A stretch of 64,000 nucleotides of DNA from Saccharopolyspora montiporae (GCF_015209505.1 NZ_JADEYC010000023.1:1-64000); one strand, 5' to 3'. Counted from the stretch's first letter, positions 34,904-44,177 are shown. Notes: generated from the letters alone by a model not told the origin. Numbers and translations are program-made.

Positions 34904-35845
34904 TCAGCTGTAGCGCTCGTCCGGGTACGGAGGACGCGGGCGCCGCCTGCCGGGATCGGCGGGCGGTTCCGGCGGCCGGGGCCGCCCCGGCGCTTGCGGT
35001 CGCGGCGGACCTCCGCGGCGCGGCGGTTCCGGACGTCCTCCCTCGCCGCCGCGGCCGTCCGCGGGCCGGGGTCGAGCCGGTGGTTCCGGACGCCCCCTGC
35101 CCGGCGCGCCCGCCGCACCCGGTCGCGGCCGGTCGCCGCCGGAACCCCGCTCGGGAGCCTGCGGCCGACCCCCGCCGGACGCCGGGCGGCCACCGCGCTC
35201 GGGTTGCTTGCCACCGCGCTCGGGCTGCTTGCCGCCGCGTCGCGGGTTCGCTTCTTCGGCGCCGGCGGCCGCTGCGCGCCGGTCCCGCGCGCCTGCTTCC
35301 GGCGGACGCTTGCGCCGCTGCTCACCAGGCCTGCGCCGCTTCTTCGTCGCCGCGTCGTTCGGGGCCGGTTCGCCCTCGGTCGGCGCGCGCTGGGTAACGA
35401 ACATCCGCACCAGACCGATGACCACGGTGGCGGCCGTCGCGGCGGCCATGATCGGGAAGCTCCCGATCAGCGGCGGGACGATCGCCAGCGCGGACCGGGT
35501 CAGGCCACCGCCGCCCGGGCCGGATCCGGAGCCGGTGGCCACCACCAGCAGCGGCAGCACGACGATGAGCACGAGAGGGGGCTGCACCATCGGCCCGAAG
35601 ACGCTGCCGCGCCGCACCAGGGCGACCGCGAGCAGGCTCCCGACGAAGAACAGTGCCTTGAACAGGTAGCCGGGAGACGACCAGATCAGGATGTCGAGCA
35701 CGGTGCCGAGCGCGGTACTACCGGCCGACAGCAACATCCCGGCCCACAGCGGCAGGCCCTTGCTGCCGAATGCGGTGAGGTCGGACCAGGCTGGTGCGCC
35801 GTCGCCGGTTCGTCGGGCGCTCTGGCTCTCGCGAGTCGCGGTCAC
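34904..35845 (-). CDS. DUF6542-type membrane protein with long basic tail
   Basis: A 313-residue protein starting at GTG 35845. Residues 25-150 hold about four hydrophobic helices (LPLWAGMLLSAGSTALGTVL, then FKALFFVGSLLAVALV, PLVLIVVLPLLVVA and IMAAATAATVVIGLV). The remaining half is disordered, Arg/Pro/Gly-rich, with two GGKQPER units in tandem. The position next to ispH matches Rv1111c as I recall. Function unknown; the basic tail could bind nucleic acid or anionic lipid. Confidence 0.78.
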   Translation of the reverse strand: MTATRESQSARRTGDGAPAWSDLTAFGSKGLPLWAGMLLSAGSTALGTVLDILIWSSPGYLFKALFFVGSLLAVALVRRGSVFGPMVQPPLVLIVVLPLLVVATGSGSGPGGGGLTRSALAIVPPLIGSFPIMAAATAATVVIGLVRMFVTQRAPTEGEPAPNDAATKKRRRPGEQRRKRPPEAGARDRRAAAAGAEEANPRRGGKQPERGGKQPERGGRPASGGGRPQAPERGSGGDRPRPGAAGAPGRGRPEPPARPRPADGRGGEGGRPEPPRRGGPPRPQAPGRPRPPEPPADPGRRRPRPPYPDERYS

Positions 35846-36453
35846 GAACTCAACGGTAACGGTCCAGCGGGCGGACCGAAGACTCGTCTCCGCGAGTCGC
35901 GCCGGCTGAGCCGGCGCGTGTCGTGGCGGTTCGTGTCCTGCTGACCGCTATGCGTCGTTCTTGCGCGCGGTGATCAAGAGGTTCGCGCACTGGGCCGTGT
36001 GAGTGTTGACACAAGCGTTGCGACGGTGCCGGTTTCGGCAAACGATTTCCCGCGGATCGTGCGGAACGGCCGCATCGGGCGTTCCGGCGCTCCTGGGCAG
36101 CAAGGCCCCTCGGTGGCGGTCAAGATCAATCCACAGTGGATTCGAATCCAGCGTTCGGCCCGGTTCCGGCGGCGGGAACGCGGTCCGCGGTGCGCAGCGA
36201 TAACACCTGTATGGAGGTTGTCGCCGGGTGAGCAGCAGGTAACCATCGTGTTGAGTGATTTTCCGTCATGATTCCGCCGGTGTCGCCCGCGTTGTCGATC
36301 GAAATCCCGCGCTGATCCCTAGGGTGCTCGTGATGTACGAGTGATCTTCGCCGCGGTGCGCCGGGAAAAAGCTCGAAACCCGGAATGTGCTGTTGAATCG
36401 GGGCGGGTGCATCACCTTCCACAGCGGACAGTGGTGTATGGGGAGGGCGAGCG
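35846..36453. other. 608-bp non-coding region upstream of the GH172 gene
   Basis: No convincing gene here. It contains a LacI-like operator candidate at 36037-36050, a TTGACA hexamer at 36006-36011 without a clear -10 partner, and a small palindrome CTCGT-GATGT-ACGAG at 36327-36341. It is AT-richer than the coding surroundings, as expected for a promoter region. Confidence 0.55.
36037..36050 (+). promoter_or_regulatory. Candidate LacI-family operator upstream of the GH172 gene
   Basis: GGCAAACGATTTCC has the central CG and A/T-rich flanks of LacI/GalR operators. It matches the reverse complement of the site at 40154-40167 at 11 of 14 positions. Confidence 0.45.
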
Positions 36454-39024
36454 ATGAACGAAAGCTCCGCTGCGCAGCGCATGAGCTGGTCGACCCGGAA
36501 GGCGAGGCGGTTCGGTGCCTGCCTCGGTGTCGCGTCGTTGGCGGTCGCGGGACTGGTGGGTGATCCGGGCGCGGGCAACCGGGCGCAGGCGCAACCCGAG
36601 CAGCCTGCCGAGAACAAGGGGCCGATCGGCTGGGACGCGTACCGCCAGGTGAACGCGCTGGCCGAGATCCCGGGACCGGAGCAGTCCCGGCAGTTCTCCA
36701 GCTTCGACCGGGCGGGCGGCAACGACGACGGTTTCCACGGGACCTACTCCTGCCTGGACCAGAGCGACCGCGGGTGCGTCATCGCCGAGCACGCCGGGGC
36801 GGGCGAGATCTCGGACATGTGGTTCACCCGCGAACCCCTGGGCGACCTCACCGAGACCGGCAACATCGTGGTCGAGCTGGACGGCCGGGTGGTGCTGGAC
36901 GCCCCGCTGGCCGATGTGGTCAACGGCCGGGCGGGCGCGCCGTTCGAATGGCCGCTGGTCGGCAACGACCGGGACACCGCAGGTGCCGGGGTCATCAAGG
37001 TGCCGATGCCGTACCGCGAGCACATGCGGGTCACGGTGCAGAACAATCCGGACTTCTACCGCGTCGGGTACCGCGCGTTCCCGGATGCCGAGGGCGTGCA
37101 GACCTTCGACCCGGGCGACCCCGCCACCGACGTGCTGGACCGGGTGCGCCGCTTCGGCGTGGCCGACCCCAAGGGGCAGGCGCAGCGCACCGAGCGGCAG
37201 GACGACTCCGACGTCGTGGTGCCCCCGGGCGCCAGCAGGACGCTGGCCGAGCTCGACGGTCCCGCATCCATCGACGAGCTGCGCATGCAGCTGCCGCAGC
37301 TGGTGGGCAGCCCGCAGGTCACCGACGACGGCCGCGCCTACGGCGAGGGCGGCGGGTCCGACTTCACCATGCGGGTGGATCCGAACAACGACGGCGTGCG
37401 GCTGATCCGGCGGGTGGATCCGCAGGTGGCCGACCAGGTGGCCGACGTGTTCGTCGACGGGCAGCCCGTCGGCCGGTGGAACTCCGGCCCGGAGCGGCCC
37501 GGCGAGTGGGGCGTGGAGATCATCGAGGTCCCACCGGAGCTCACCGCGGGCAAGTCGCAGCTGGAGATCGGCAACCGGTTCGTCTCGTCCTCCGTGGACG
37601 TCAACGAGTTCCGCTACGACGTGCACAGCAACGTGGGCGGCGACTGGACCCGCACCGACGTGCTCGACATCGGACCGGGCCACCCCGGTGAAGAGGCCGC
37701 GCACGGCTACCGCATCGACAACCAGGTCTTCGAGCGGGACAAGTGGGTCGCCCGCTACCCGGTGCCGGAGGAGGAGGTGGCCGCCTCCGAGCAGATCATG
37801 GAGAACACGCGGCTGCGGATCACCTTCGACGGGCAGACGACGGTGGACAGCCCGATCGGCGAGTTCTTCGGCTCCGGACTGGGCACCCACGACGTGCGCA
37901 CCATGATGAACTCGGTGGATCCCGGGCTGGACGGCTGGCTGACCTCCTGGTGGCCGATGCCGTTCGGGCAGAACGCGCGGGTGGAGCTGGTCAACACCGG
38001 AACCGTCCCGATCACCGGCGGCAAGGCGCAGGTCAGCAGCGGTCCGGCCGAAGTGGGCGAGAACACCGGCTACTTCCACGCCACCCACCACCGCGGGCAG
38101 ACCACGCCGGGCGAGGACTGGACCTTCCTGGAGGCCGAGGGTTCCGGGGTGTTCCGCGGTGTCTCGCACTCGATGCGCGGTCAGACCCCGCCGGACGCGC
38201 CGCTTCCGCAGGTGATCGAGCCGAGCTCGGGGAACAACAACCGCGCGGAGGATCGGGAGCGCAACTACCTGGAAGGTGACGAGCGCTTCTACGTGGACGG
38301 GTCGGCCAGCCCCGCCTGGCACGGCACCGGCACCGAGGACCTCTACGAGGCGGGCTGGTACTTCCGGTTCGGCATGCAGCCCGCGATGCCGCTGGCCGGA
38401 AGCCCGGCGCACAAGATCGCCGCGGACGGCTGCGAGTTCGACTGCACCGGCGCCTACCGGTTGCTGCTCAACGACGCGGTCCCGTTCTCGGACGGCATTC
38501 ATGCCGGCGTGGAGCACGGGCGGGTCAACGACGAGCCGGGCGACTACGGATCCACGGCCTACTGGTACGGCGGGAAGCCCGCTCAGCTGCGGGTCACCGA
38601 CGAGGTCGATGTCGGCGACGAAGCCAGCCGGGACGACCACGGCTACCGGGCCGAGGGGGAGAGCAGCGCGCCGCTGGAGTCGACGTTCGAGGGCGACCGC
38701 AGGCCGCCCGAGCAGCGGGAGAGCACCACGGCCACCGGTCCGGTCACGTTCCGCGCGGCTGTCGACGCGGACAACGACGGGATGCGGGTGCGGCGGCTCG
38801 GTGACCAGGAGCAGGCCTACCAGGCCGTCGACGTGCGCATCGACGGCCAGCCGGCGGGCCGCTGGTCGCAACCGCTGGGCAACCCGTTCCACCGCTGGCT
38901 CGAAGACGACTTCGACGTGCCGGCCGAGCTGACCCGCGGCAAGTCCGAGGTCCAGGTCGAGCTGGTGCCGGTGGCGGACGCCCCACCGTGGGCGGCGGCG
39001 CACTACCGCGTCTTCTCGCACTGA
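36454..39024 (+). CDS. Secreted GH172 (DUF2961) glycoside hydrolase
   Basis: An 856-residue exported protein. Residues 1-46 form a Sec signal peptide ending near AQA. The DUF2961 hallmarks are SSFDRAGGNDDG (about 87-98), MWFT, and GTGTEDLYEAG at 624-634 with likely catalytic E628. Two related beta-type modules (about 302-380 and 763-850) share DxDNDGxRxRR and VDGQPxGRW motifs and look like internal duplicates. Known GH172 enzymes are exo-acting alpha-D-fructofuranosidases and D-arabinofuranosidases, the latter acting on mycobacterial arabinan. ATG at 36454 has GGAGGG 8 nt upstream. The neighbouring isomerase and kinase suggest the released sugar is used for growth. Confidence 0.88.
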   Translation: MNESSAAQRMSWSTRKARRFGACLGVASLAVAGLVGDPGAGNRAQAQPEQPAENKGPIGWDAYRQVNALAEIPGPEQSRQFSSFDRAGGNDDGFHGTYSCLDQSDRGCVIAEHAGAGEISDMWFTREPLGDLTETGNIVVELDGRVVLDAPLADVVNGRAGAPFEWPLVGNDRDTAGAGVIKVPMPYREHMRVTVQNNPDFYRVGYRAFPDAEGVQTFDPGDPATDVLDRVRRFGVADPKGQAQRTERQDDSDVVVPPGASRTLAELDGPASIDELRMQLPQLVGSPQVTDDGRAYGEGGGSDFTMRVDPNNDGVRLIRRVDPQVADQVADVFVDGQPVGRWNSGPERPGEWGVEIIEVPPELTAGKSQLEIGNRFVSSSVDVNEFRYDVHSNVGGDWTRTDVLDIGPGHPGEEAAHGYRIDNQVFERDKWVARYPVPEEEVAASEQIMENTRLRITFDGQTTVDSPIGEFFGSGLGTHDVRTMMNSVDPGLDGWLTSWWPMPFGQNARVELVNTGTVPITGGKAQVSSGPAEVGENTGYFHATHHRGQTTPGEDWTFLEAEGSGVFRGVSHSMRGQTPPDAPLPQVIEPSSGNNNRAEDRERNYLEGDERFYVDGSASPAWHGTGTEDLYEAGWYFRFGMQPAMPLAGSPAHKIAADGCEFDCTGAYRLLLNDAVPFSDGIHAGVEHGRVNDEPGDYGSTAYWYGGKPAQLRVTDEVDVGDEASRDDHGYRAEGESSAPLESTFEGDRRPPEQRESTTATGPVTFRAAVDADNDGMRVRRLGDQEQAYQAVDVRIDGQPAGRWSQPLGNPFHRWLEDDFDVPAELTRGKSEVQVELVPVADAPPWAAAHYRVFSH

Positions 39025-39038
39025 CCCGTTGCCCGTGG

Positions 39039-39069
39039 AACCGCCCGTCGGAGCTTCCGGCGGGCGGTT
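39039..39069. terminator. Bidirectional terminator between GH172 and lacI genes
   Basis: A 9-bp outer stem, AACCGCCCG with CGGGCGGTT, is extended by about 5 inner pairs to a 3-nt loop, followed by TTTC. It lies between convergent genes. Confidence 0.75.
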
Positions 39070-39076
39070 TCGCGCG

Positions 39077-40075
39077 TCAGGCGTGCGGATCGCTGCTGGC
39101 GCGCGGGATGAGGTGCGCGGACAGCGTGACGGTGCGCGCCGCGGTCGAGGCGCCGCCGATGCGCTCCAGCAGCAGTTGCGCGGCCGCGGTGCCCATGTCG
39201 TAGGCGGGTTGGCTGACCACGCTCAGCGGCGGATCCAGCAGCGCGGCCCACGGCGCGTCGTCGAAGGCGATCAGCCCGATCTCGCGTCCGGGTCGGATGC
39301 CCAGCTCCGCCAGGGCTTCCAGCACTCCGATGGCCATGGCGTTGTTGCCGATGAGCAGGGCGTCCGGCGGATCGTCGCGGTTCACGAGGTCCAGTGCGGC
39401 CCGGTACGCGCCCTGCGCGCGGAACTCGCAGCGCCGCACCAGGTCCGCGGCGGCCGGTAACCGGGCGGCCCGCAGTCCGGCCCGGTATCCGGCGAGGCGC
39501 TCGTCGGCGGTCGGTACCCCGCTGGGCCCGGTGATGCAGCCGATCCGCGAATACCCCTGCTGCACCAGGTGTTCCGCGGCCTGCCGGGCGGCCAGCGCTC
39601 CGTCGACGAGCACGGTGTCGCCCGGTGTCCCCGGCAGCGGCCGGTCGACCGCGACCACCGGGGCGCCCTGCGCGGCGAGCACGCCGGCGCTGTCCCCGCG
39701 GCCGGTCGGCGACACCAGGATCCCGGCCATCCGCTCCTGCACCGCGATGTCGACGTAGGCGCGCTCCTTGGCCGGGTCGTCGTCGGAGTTGCACAGCACC
39801 ACGGAATAACCCGCCGCGTGCGCGACGTCCTCGACGCCGCGCGCCATCGCGGTGAAGAACGGGTTGGCCACATCGGAGATGATCAGGGTCAGCACCACGG
39901 TCTCTTGCCTGCGCAGGTTGCGCGCCGGCCCGTTCGGCCGGTAGCCGAGCTCCGCCGCGGCGGCGCGGACCCGGGCCGCCAACTGGGGATCGACCGTGGA
40001 TTTGCCGTTCAGCGCCCGGGAAACGGTCGCGGTGGACACCCCGGCGCGGGCCGCCACATCGCTGATCGTCGACAC
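39077..40075 (-). CDS. LacI family transcriptional repressor
   Basis: A 332-residue regulator. The N-terminal HTH and hinge are clear (STISDVAARAGVSTATVSRA, then AELGYRPNGPARNLR), followed by a periplasmic-binding-protein-like sugar domain (LTLIISDVANPFFTAMARG, then GYSRIGCITGP and ALLIGNNAMAIGVLEAL). GTG at 40075 has GGGGAGGA 4-5 nt upstream. It is divergent from the isomerase gene and convergent with GH172, so it probably represses the whole sugar module and releases DNA when the inducing sugar is bound. Confidence 0.92.
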   Translation of the reverse strand: MSTISDVAARAGVSTATVSRALNGKSTVDPQLAARVRAAAAELGYRPNGPARNLRRQETVVLTLIISDVANPFFTAMARGVEDVAHAAGYSVVLCNSDDDPAKERAYVDIAVQERMAGILVSPTGRGDSAGVLAAQGAPVVAVDRPLPGTPGDTVLVDGALAARQAAEHLVQQGYSRIGCITGPSGVPTADERLAGYRAGLRAARLPAAADLVRRCEFRAQGAYRAALDLVNRDDPPDALLIGNNAMAIGVLEALAELGIRPGREIGLIAFDDAPWAALLDPPLSVVSQPAYDMGTAAAQLLLERIGGASTAARTVTLSAHLIPRASSDPHA

Positions 40076-40153
40076 GTTTCCTCCCCGAGTGGTCTTCTCG
40101 CGTGAACGGCGGTGGGTCGGCTTGACACCCCTGTGCGGCAAGAATAGCGTCCC

Positions 40154-40167
40154 GGAAAACGATTGCT
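40154..40167 (+). promoter_or_regulatory. Candidate LacI-family operator in the lacI/isomerase promoter
   Basis: GGAAAACGATTGCT in the 220-bp divergent region has the central CG of LacI operators and its reverse complement resembles the site at 36037-36050. Confidence 0.5.
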
Positions 40168-40295
40168 GTTCGCGTCGGGCATCGGAGCCTGCCCGAGTCC
40201 TCCGGGTGGAACGCGGAGTGCGGGCGGCAGACCTCCACGCCGCCGGTCCGCCCGGGCAGCCACAACGCCGTGCACGCGCCGAACTTGGAGGAATC

Positions 40296-41711
40296 GTGGC
40301 CCGAATCGGTCTGATCAGCATCTCCGACGGCCGGGAACACGTGCACCGGCGCAACGCCGAGTTCATCCAGTCCAAACAGGACGCATTGGTGCGCGCCCTG
40401 CGCGCGGCCGGGCACGAGGTGGTGGTCGGTGACGACCTCGTCGCGGACAACGTGCTGGCCACCTCGGTGGCCCGCGGGGTCGCGGCGGCGGACGTGGACG
40501 TGACCGTGCTCTACTACGCCGTCTGGTCGTTCCCGCACTTCACCATGCTGGCCGCCGACGCCACGCGCAGTCCGCTCGTCCTGGTGGCCAGCACCGATCC
40601 CACCGAACCGGGCCTGGTCGGCATGCTGGCCGCCGGCGGGGCGCTGGACCAGATCGGCCGCACGCACGCCCGCGCTTGGGGTGCACCGGACGACGCGGCG
40701 CTGGTGGAGCGGATCGGTGTGCAGGCGACCGCCTCCGCCGCCGTGCGCGGGTTGCGCGGCGCCACGTTCGGCAGGTTCGGCGGCCGGCCGATGGGCATGA
40801 ACACCGCGGTGGCCAACACCGACCAGTGGCAGCGCGAATTCGGCATCGACGTGGAGGAGATCGACCAGTACGAGCTGGTGCTGCGCGCCGAGCGGGCCGA
40901 CCCGGGCGAGGCGAAGAAGGCGCGGGAGTGGATCGAGCGGCACGCCGCCGGGGTGCACTACGACGGCGCCAAGCTCACCCCCGAACTGCTGGAGCGCCAA
41001 CTGCGCTCCTACCTGGCCATCCGGGACATCATCGCCGAGCGCAACATCGATTTCTCCGGGATCAAGGGCCAGCCGGAGCTGACCGAGAACTTCGCGACGA
41101 TGGACGTCACCGAGGCGTTCCTCAACGACCCCTACGACTGGAACGGGCCGAAGGAACCGCACATCTGCGCCACCGAGGCGGACATGGACGGCGCGCTGAC
41201 CATGCGGCTGCTCAACGCGGTGGCCGACACCCCGGTGCTGTTCGCCGACGTGCGGCACTACCACGCCGACCGCGACATCTGGGACCTGTGCAACTCCGGC
41301 CAGCACGCCACCTGGTTCGCCGCCCGCAGCGCGGACCCGGCGGAGAACCTCGCGCAGGTCAACTTCTACCCGGAGGTGTTCTTCTTCCCCGCGGGCGGAG
41401 CGTCGGTGCAGCACATCGCGGCGCCGGGGCAGATGACGCTGGGCAGGCTCACCCGCGAGGCCGGCGAGTACCGGCTGCAGCTGATGCTCGGCGAGTTCGA
41501 GAACTACGACGCCGCCACCAACAAGGAGCTCGTCGACCAGTCCACGCCGGAGTGGCCGCATGCCTTCGCCCGGCTCGACGCCCCCGGCGAGGTGTTCCTG
41601 TCCCGGTTCGGCGCCAACCACATCCACGCGGTGCCCGGCGATCACCGGCCCGCCATGCGCGTCGTGGCCGAGCAGCTCGGTATCCGGCTCGACGAGTGGA
41701 CCAGGCAGTAA
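40296..41711 (+). CDS. L-fucose/D-arabinose-type isomerase
   Basis: A 471-residue protein of the FucI/AraA aldose-ketose isomerase superfamily. GTG at 40296 has TTGGAGGA 3 nt upstream. The likely Mn ligands are Glu in CATEADMDGALTM, Asp in FADVRHYHADRD and His in NHIHAVPGDHRP, in the order of FucI E337, D361 and H528. It is shorter than FucI (about 590). FucI enzymes isomerise L-fucose to L-fuculose and also D-arabinose to D-ribulose, the two sugars sharing stereochemistry. The GH172 neighbour favours D-arabinose; substrate is inferred. The kinase follows 38 bp downstream. Confidence 0.85.
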   Translation: MARIGLISISDGREHVHRRNAEFIQSKQDALVRALRAAGHEVVVGDDLVADNVLATSVARGVAAADVDVTVLYYAVWSFPHFTMLAADATRSPLVLVASTDPTEPGLVGMLAAGGALDQIGRTHARAWGAPDDAALVERIGVQATASAAVRGLRGATFGRFGGRPMGMNTAVANTDQWQREFGIDVEEIDQYELVLRAERADPGEAKKAREWIERHAAGVHYDGAKLTPELLERQLRSYLAIRDIIAERNIDFSGIKGQPELTENFATMDVTEAFLNDPYDWNGPKEPHICATEADMDGALTMRLLNAVADTPVLFADVRHYHADRDIWDLCNSGQHATWFAARSADPAENLAQVNFYPEVFFFPAGGASVQHIAAPGQMTLGRLTREAGEYRLQLMLGEFENYDAATNKELVDQSTPEWPHAFARLDAPGEVFLSRFGANHIHAVPGDHRPAMRVVAEQLGIRLDEWTRQ

Positions 41712-41749
41712 CCGCAGCGGGAGAGCAGGCCACCAGGGAGGACCGCGCG

Positions 41750-43249
41750 ATGGCGGGGACAGTGCTGCTCGGAGTGGACATCGGGACGTCGAGCTCGAAG
41801 GGCGTGCTGGTCACCGCGGACGGGCGGGTGATCGCGCGCGCCAGCAGGCCGCACGAGACGTCCTACCCGCACCCGGGTTGGGTCGAGCACGACGCGGAAG
41901 GCGTGTGGTGGGCGGATTTCACCGCCATCGTGCGCGAACTGCTGCCCGAGGTCGGCGACGCCACGTTGGGCGGGCTCGGGGTCAGCGGGATCGGACCGGT
42001 GCTGCTGCCCGCCGACGGCGGCGGGAACCCGCTGCGCCCGGCGATCCTGTACGGCGTCGACACCCGCGCCACGCAGCAGATCGCCGAGCTCACCGAGGAA
42101 TTCGGCGCCGAGGAGATCCTGGCGCGCGGCGGGTCGTCGCTGAGCAGCCAGGCGGTCGGACCGAAGCTGCGCTGGCTGGCCGAGCAGGAACCGCAGAACT
42201 TCTACCGCACCGAGATGCTGCTGATGTGCAGCTCCTACCTGGTGCACCGGCTCACCGGCGAGTACGTGCTCGACCAGCACTCGGCCAGCCAGTGCGATCC
42301 GCTCTACGACCTGCATGCGCGGTCCTGGGCGATGGACTGGGCGCAGCGGATCGCGCCCGGACTGCCGCTGCCCGAGCTGAGCTGGCCCAACGAGGTGGTG
42401 GGGCGGGTCGGACGCGCGGCCGCGGCCGAAACGGGGCTGCCGGAAGGCCTGCCGGTCACCGCGGGCACCGTGGACGCGTGGGCCGAGGCCACCAGCGCGG
42501 GTGTGCGGGAACCGGGCGATGTGATGCTCATGTACGGCACCACGATGTTCTTCATCCAGGTGCTCACCGAGCTGAGTCCGCATCCGGTGCTGTGGGGCAC
42601 GTCCGGCGCGTTCCCCGGCACTTACACGCTCGCCGCCGGGATGGCGACCTCCGGCGCGGTGACCGAATGGCTGCGCGACCTGGTCGACGGCGACTTCGCC
42701 GAGCTCGTGCGGGCGGCGGCGCAGGTCCCGGCGGGCAGCAGGGGATTGCTGCTGCTGCCGTACTTCGCCGGGGAGCGCACCCCGATCTCCGACCCGGACG
42801 CGCGCGGGGTGCTGGCCGGGCTGACCACCGGGCACCGCAGCCCGGAGATCTACCGTGCGGCGCTGGAGGGCATCGGCTACGGGGTGCGGCACAACCTGGA
42901 GGCGATGCGGTCGGCGGGCGGTGCGGCCGAACGCGTGGTGGCCGTCGGCGGTGGGACGCAGGGCGGGCTGTGGACGCAGATCGTGTCCGACATCACGGGA
43001 TTGGAGCAGCAGGTCCCCGGGGAGACCGTCGGCGCCGCGTACGGCGATGCGCTGCTGGCCGGTATCGCCACCGGCACCGCGGTCGACCCGGAGCGGTGGA
43101 ACCCGGTCACCAGCACCGTGCAGCCGCGCCCGGAGGTGTTCGAGCGCTACGCCGAGTACTTCCGCAACTACCGTGACCTCTACGAATCCACCCGCGGGAT
43201 CGCGCATTTCCTGGCCGCCGAGCAGCGCGCGGCCGACGAGCGCGGCTGA
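41750..43249 (+). CDS. FGGY family ketose kinase
   Basis: A 499-residue sugar kinase with the ASKHA fold: phosphate-1 motif LLGVDIGTSSSKGVLV, the FGGY signature region (about 360-450) and the adenosine motif VVAVGGGTQGGLWTQIVSDI. It will phosphorylate the ketose made by the upstream isomerase; D-ribulose, L-fuculose or D-xylulose are family substrates. ATG at 41750 follows GGGAGGA with 6-nt spacing. It is the last gene of the isomerase operon and ends 4 bp before the convergent rmuC stop. No sugar transporter is in the cluster. Confidence 0.87.
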   Translation: MAGTVLLGVDIGTSSSKGVLVTADGRVIARASRPHETSYPHPGWVEHDAEGVWWADFTAIVRELLPEVGDATLGGLGVSGIGPVLLPADGGGNPLRPAILYGVDTRATQQIAELTEEFGAEEILARGGSSLSSQAVGPKLRWLAEQEPQNFYRTEMLLMCSSYLVHRLTGEYVLDQHSASQCDPLYDLHARSWAMDWAQRIAPGLPLPELSWPNEVVGRVGRAAAAETGLPEGLPVTAGTVDAWAEATSAGVREPGDVMLMYGTTMFFIQVLTELSPHPVLWGTSGAFPGTYTLAAGMATSGAVTEWLRDLVDGDFAELVRAAAQVPAGSRGLLLLPYFAGERTPISDPDARGVLAGLTTGHRSPEIYRAALEGIGYGVRHNLEAMRSAGGAAERVVAVGGGTQGGLWTQIVSDITGLEQQVPGETVGAAYGDALLAGIATGTAVDPERWNPVTSTVQPRPEVFERYAEYFRNYRDLYESTRGIAHFLAAEQRAADERG

Positions 43250-43253
43250 CGGG

Positions 43254-44177
43254 TCAGTTCTCCGGCAGCGCGACGCCCTCTTCGTCGCGGCGCACCGTGG
43301 GCAGTGAGCCGTCCCCGGCCTTCTCGGCCAGCGGTTGCACCGCGCCGCGGAACGCTTCCAGCGCGTCGAGCTCGCGGCGCCGGGCGGACAGGAACCGCTG
43401 CAGGTGCGTGCTGGACAGGTTCACCGCCTCCACCGCGTTCGAGGCCGAGCGCTGCGCCCGCACGGCCTGCGCGCGCACCTGCTCCACGTCCTCGGCGATG
43501 GCGCGTTCGGTGCTGGTGAACAGCGCGGCCGCGGCCAGCACCGCGAACCCGGTCGGCCCGCACAGGAACACCCGCTTGCCCAGCAGCCAGGACAGCAGCT
43601 GCGGATCGGTGTCCAGCGCGGCGATCACCGCCGCGTCCGAGGGCACGAACATGATCGTGCCGTAGATCGCGTCCGCCCACCTCTGGTAGCCCTTGCTGGC
43701 GAGCTCGGTGGCGCGCGAGCGGATGTTGCGCACGTGCACCCGCAGCGCATCGGCCCGCTCCTGCGGATCGTCGGTCTCCACCGCCTCGGCCCACACCGCC
43801 AGGCTCGCCTTGGCGTCCACCGGGACCTGCCGGCCCTCGCCCACGGTCAGCACCATGTCCGGCCGGGCCGCGCCGCCGCCGGCCAGATCGGTCTGCAGGG
43901 TGAAGTGCACCCCTTCGCGCAGGCCCAGCGTGCGGGCGGTTTCCACGAGCACCTGCTCGCCGAGCTCGCCGCGCCCGGTGATCGAGGAGAACGCCACCTC
44001 GTAGCGGCGCAGCGCGGATTCCTGCGCCGCGCTGCGTGCCCGTTCGGCTTCGACCATGCGCAGCGCTTCGGCCGCGCGTTGCGAGCTGTCCGCGTACAGC
44101 CGCCAGACGAGCACCAGCGCTGCGGCCAGCAGCAGGGTCAGCACGACGACGATGGTGGTCAGGACTCCGGTGTTCAC
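43254..44177 (-). CDS. rmuC: DNA recombination protein RmuC
   Basis: A 307-residue protein with one N-terminal helix (TIVVVLTLLLAAALVLVW), a coiled-coil region and the RmuC nuclease-like core (RYEVAFSSITGRGELGEQVL, then ARPDMVLTVGEGRQVPVDAK, with Asp and a D-x-K pair resembling PD-(D/E)XK enzymes, and GTIMFVPSDAAV). RmuC limits DNA inversions at short inverted repeats in E. coli. GTG at 44177 has GGAG 5 nt upstream. It is divergent from sbcD, and the two may form a repair group. Confidence 0.88.
   Translation of the reverse strand: MNTGVLTTIVVVLTLLLAAALVLVWRLYADSSQRAAEALRMVEAERARSAAQESALRRYEVAFSSITGRGELGEQVLVETARTLGLREGVHFTLQTDLAGGGAARPDMVLTVGEGRQVPVDAKASLAVWAEAVETDDPQERADALRVHVRNIRSRATELASKGYQRWADAIYGTIMFVPSDAAVIAALDTDPQLLSWLLGKRVFLCGPTGFAVLAAAALFTSTERAIAEDVEQVRAQAVRAQRSASNAVEAVNLSSTHLQRFLSARRRELDALEAFRGAVQPLAEKAGDGSLPTVRRDEEGVALPEN

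Noticed and set aside
36006-36040. TTGACA at 36006 as a GH172 promoter
   Set aside because: No -10-like hexamer lies 16-18 nt downstream, and the gene starts 440 bp later.
36361-36383. CCGGG...CCCGG palindrome upstream of GH172
   Set aside because: Arms of five bases with a 13-nt spacer are expected by chance in this composition.
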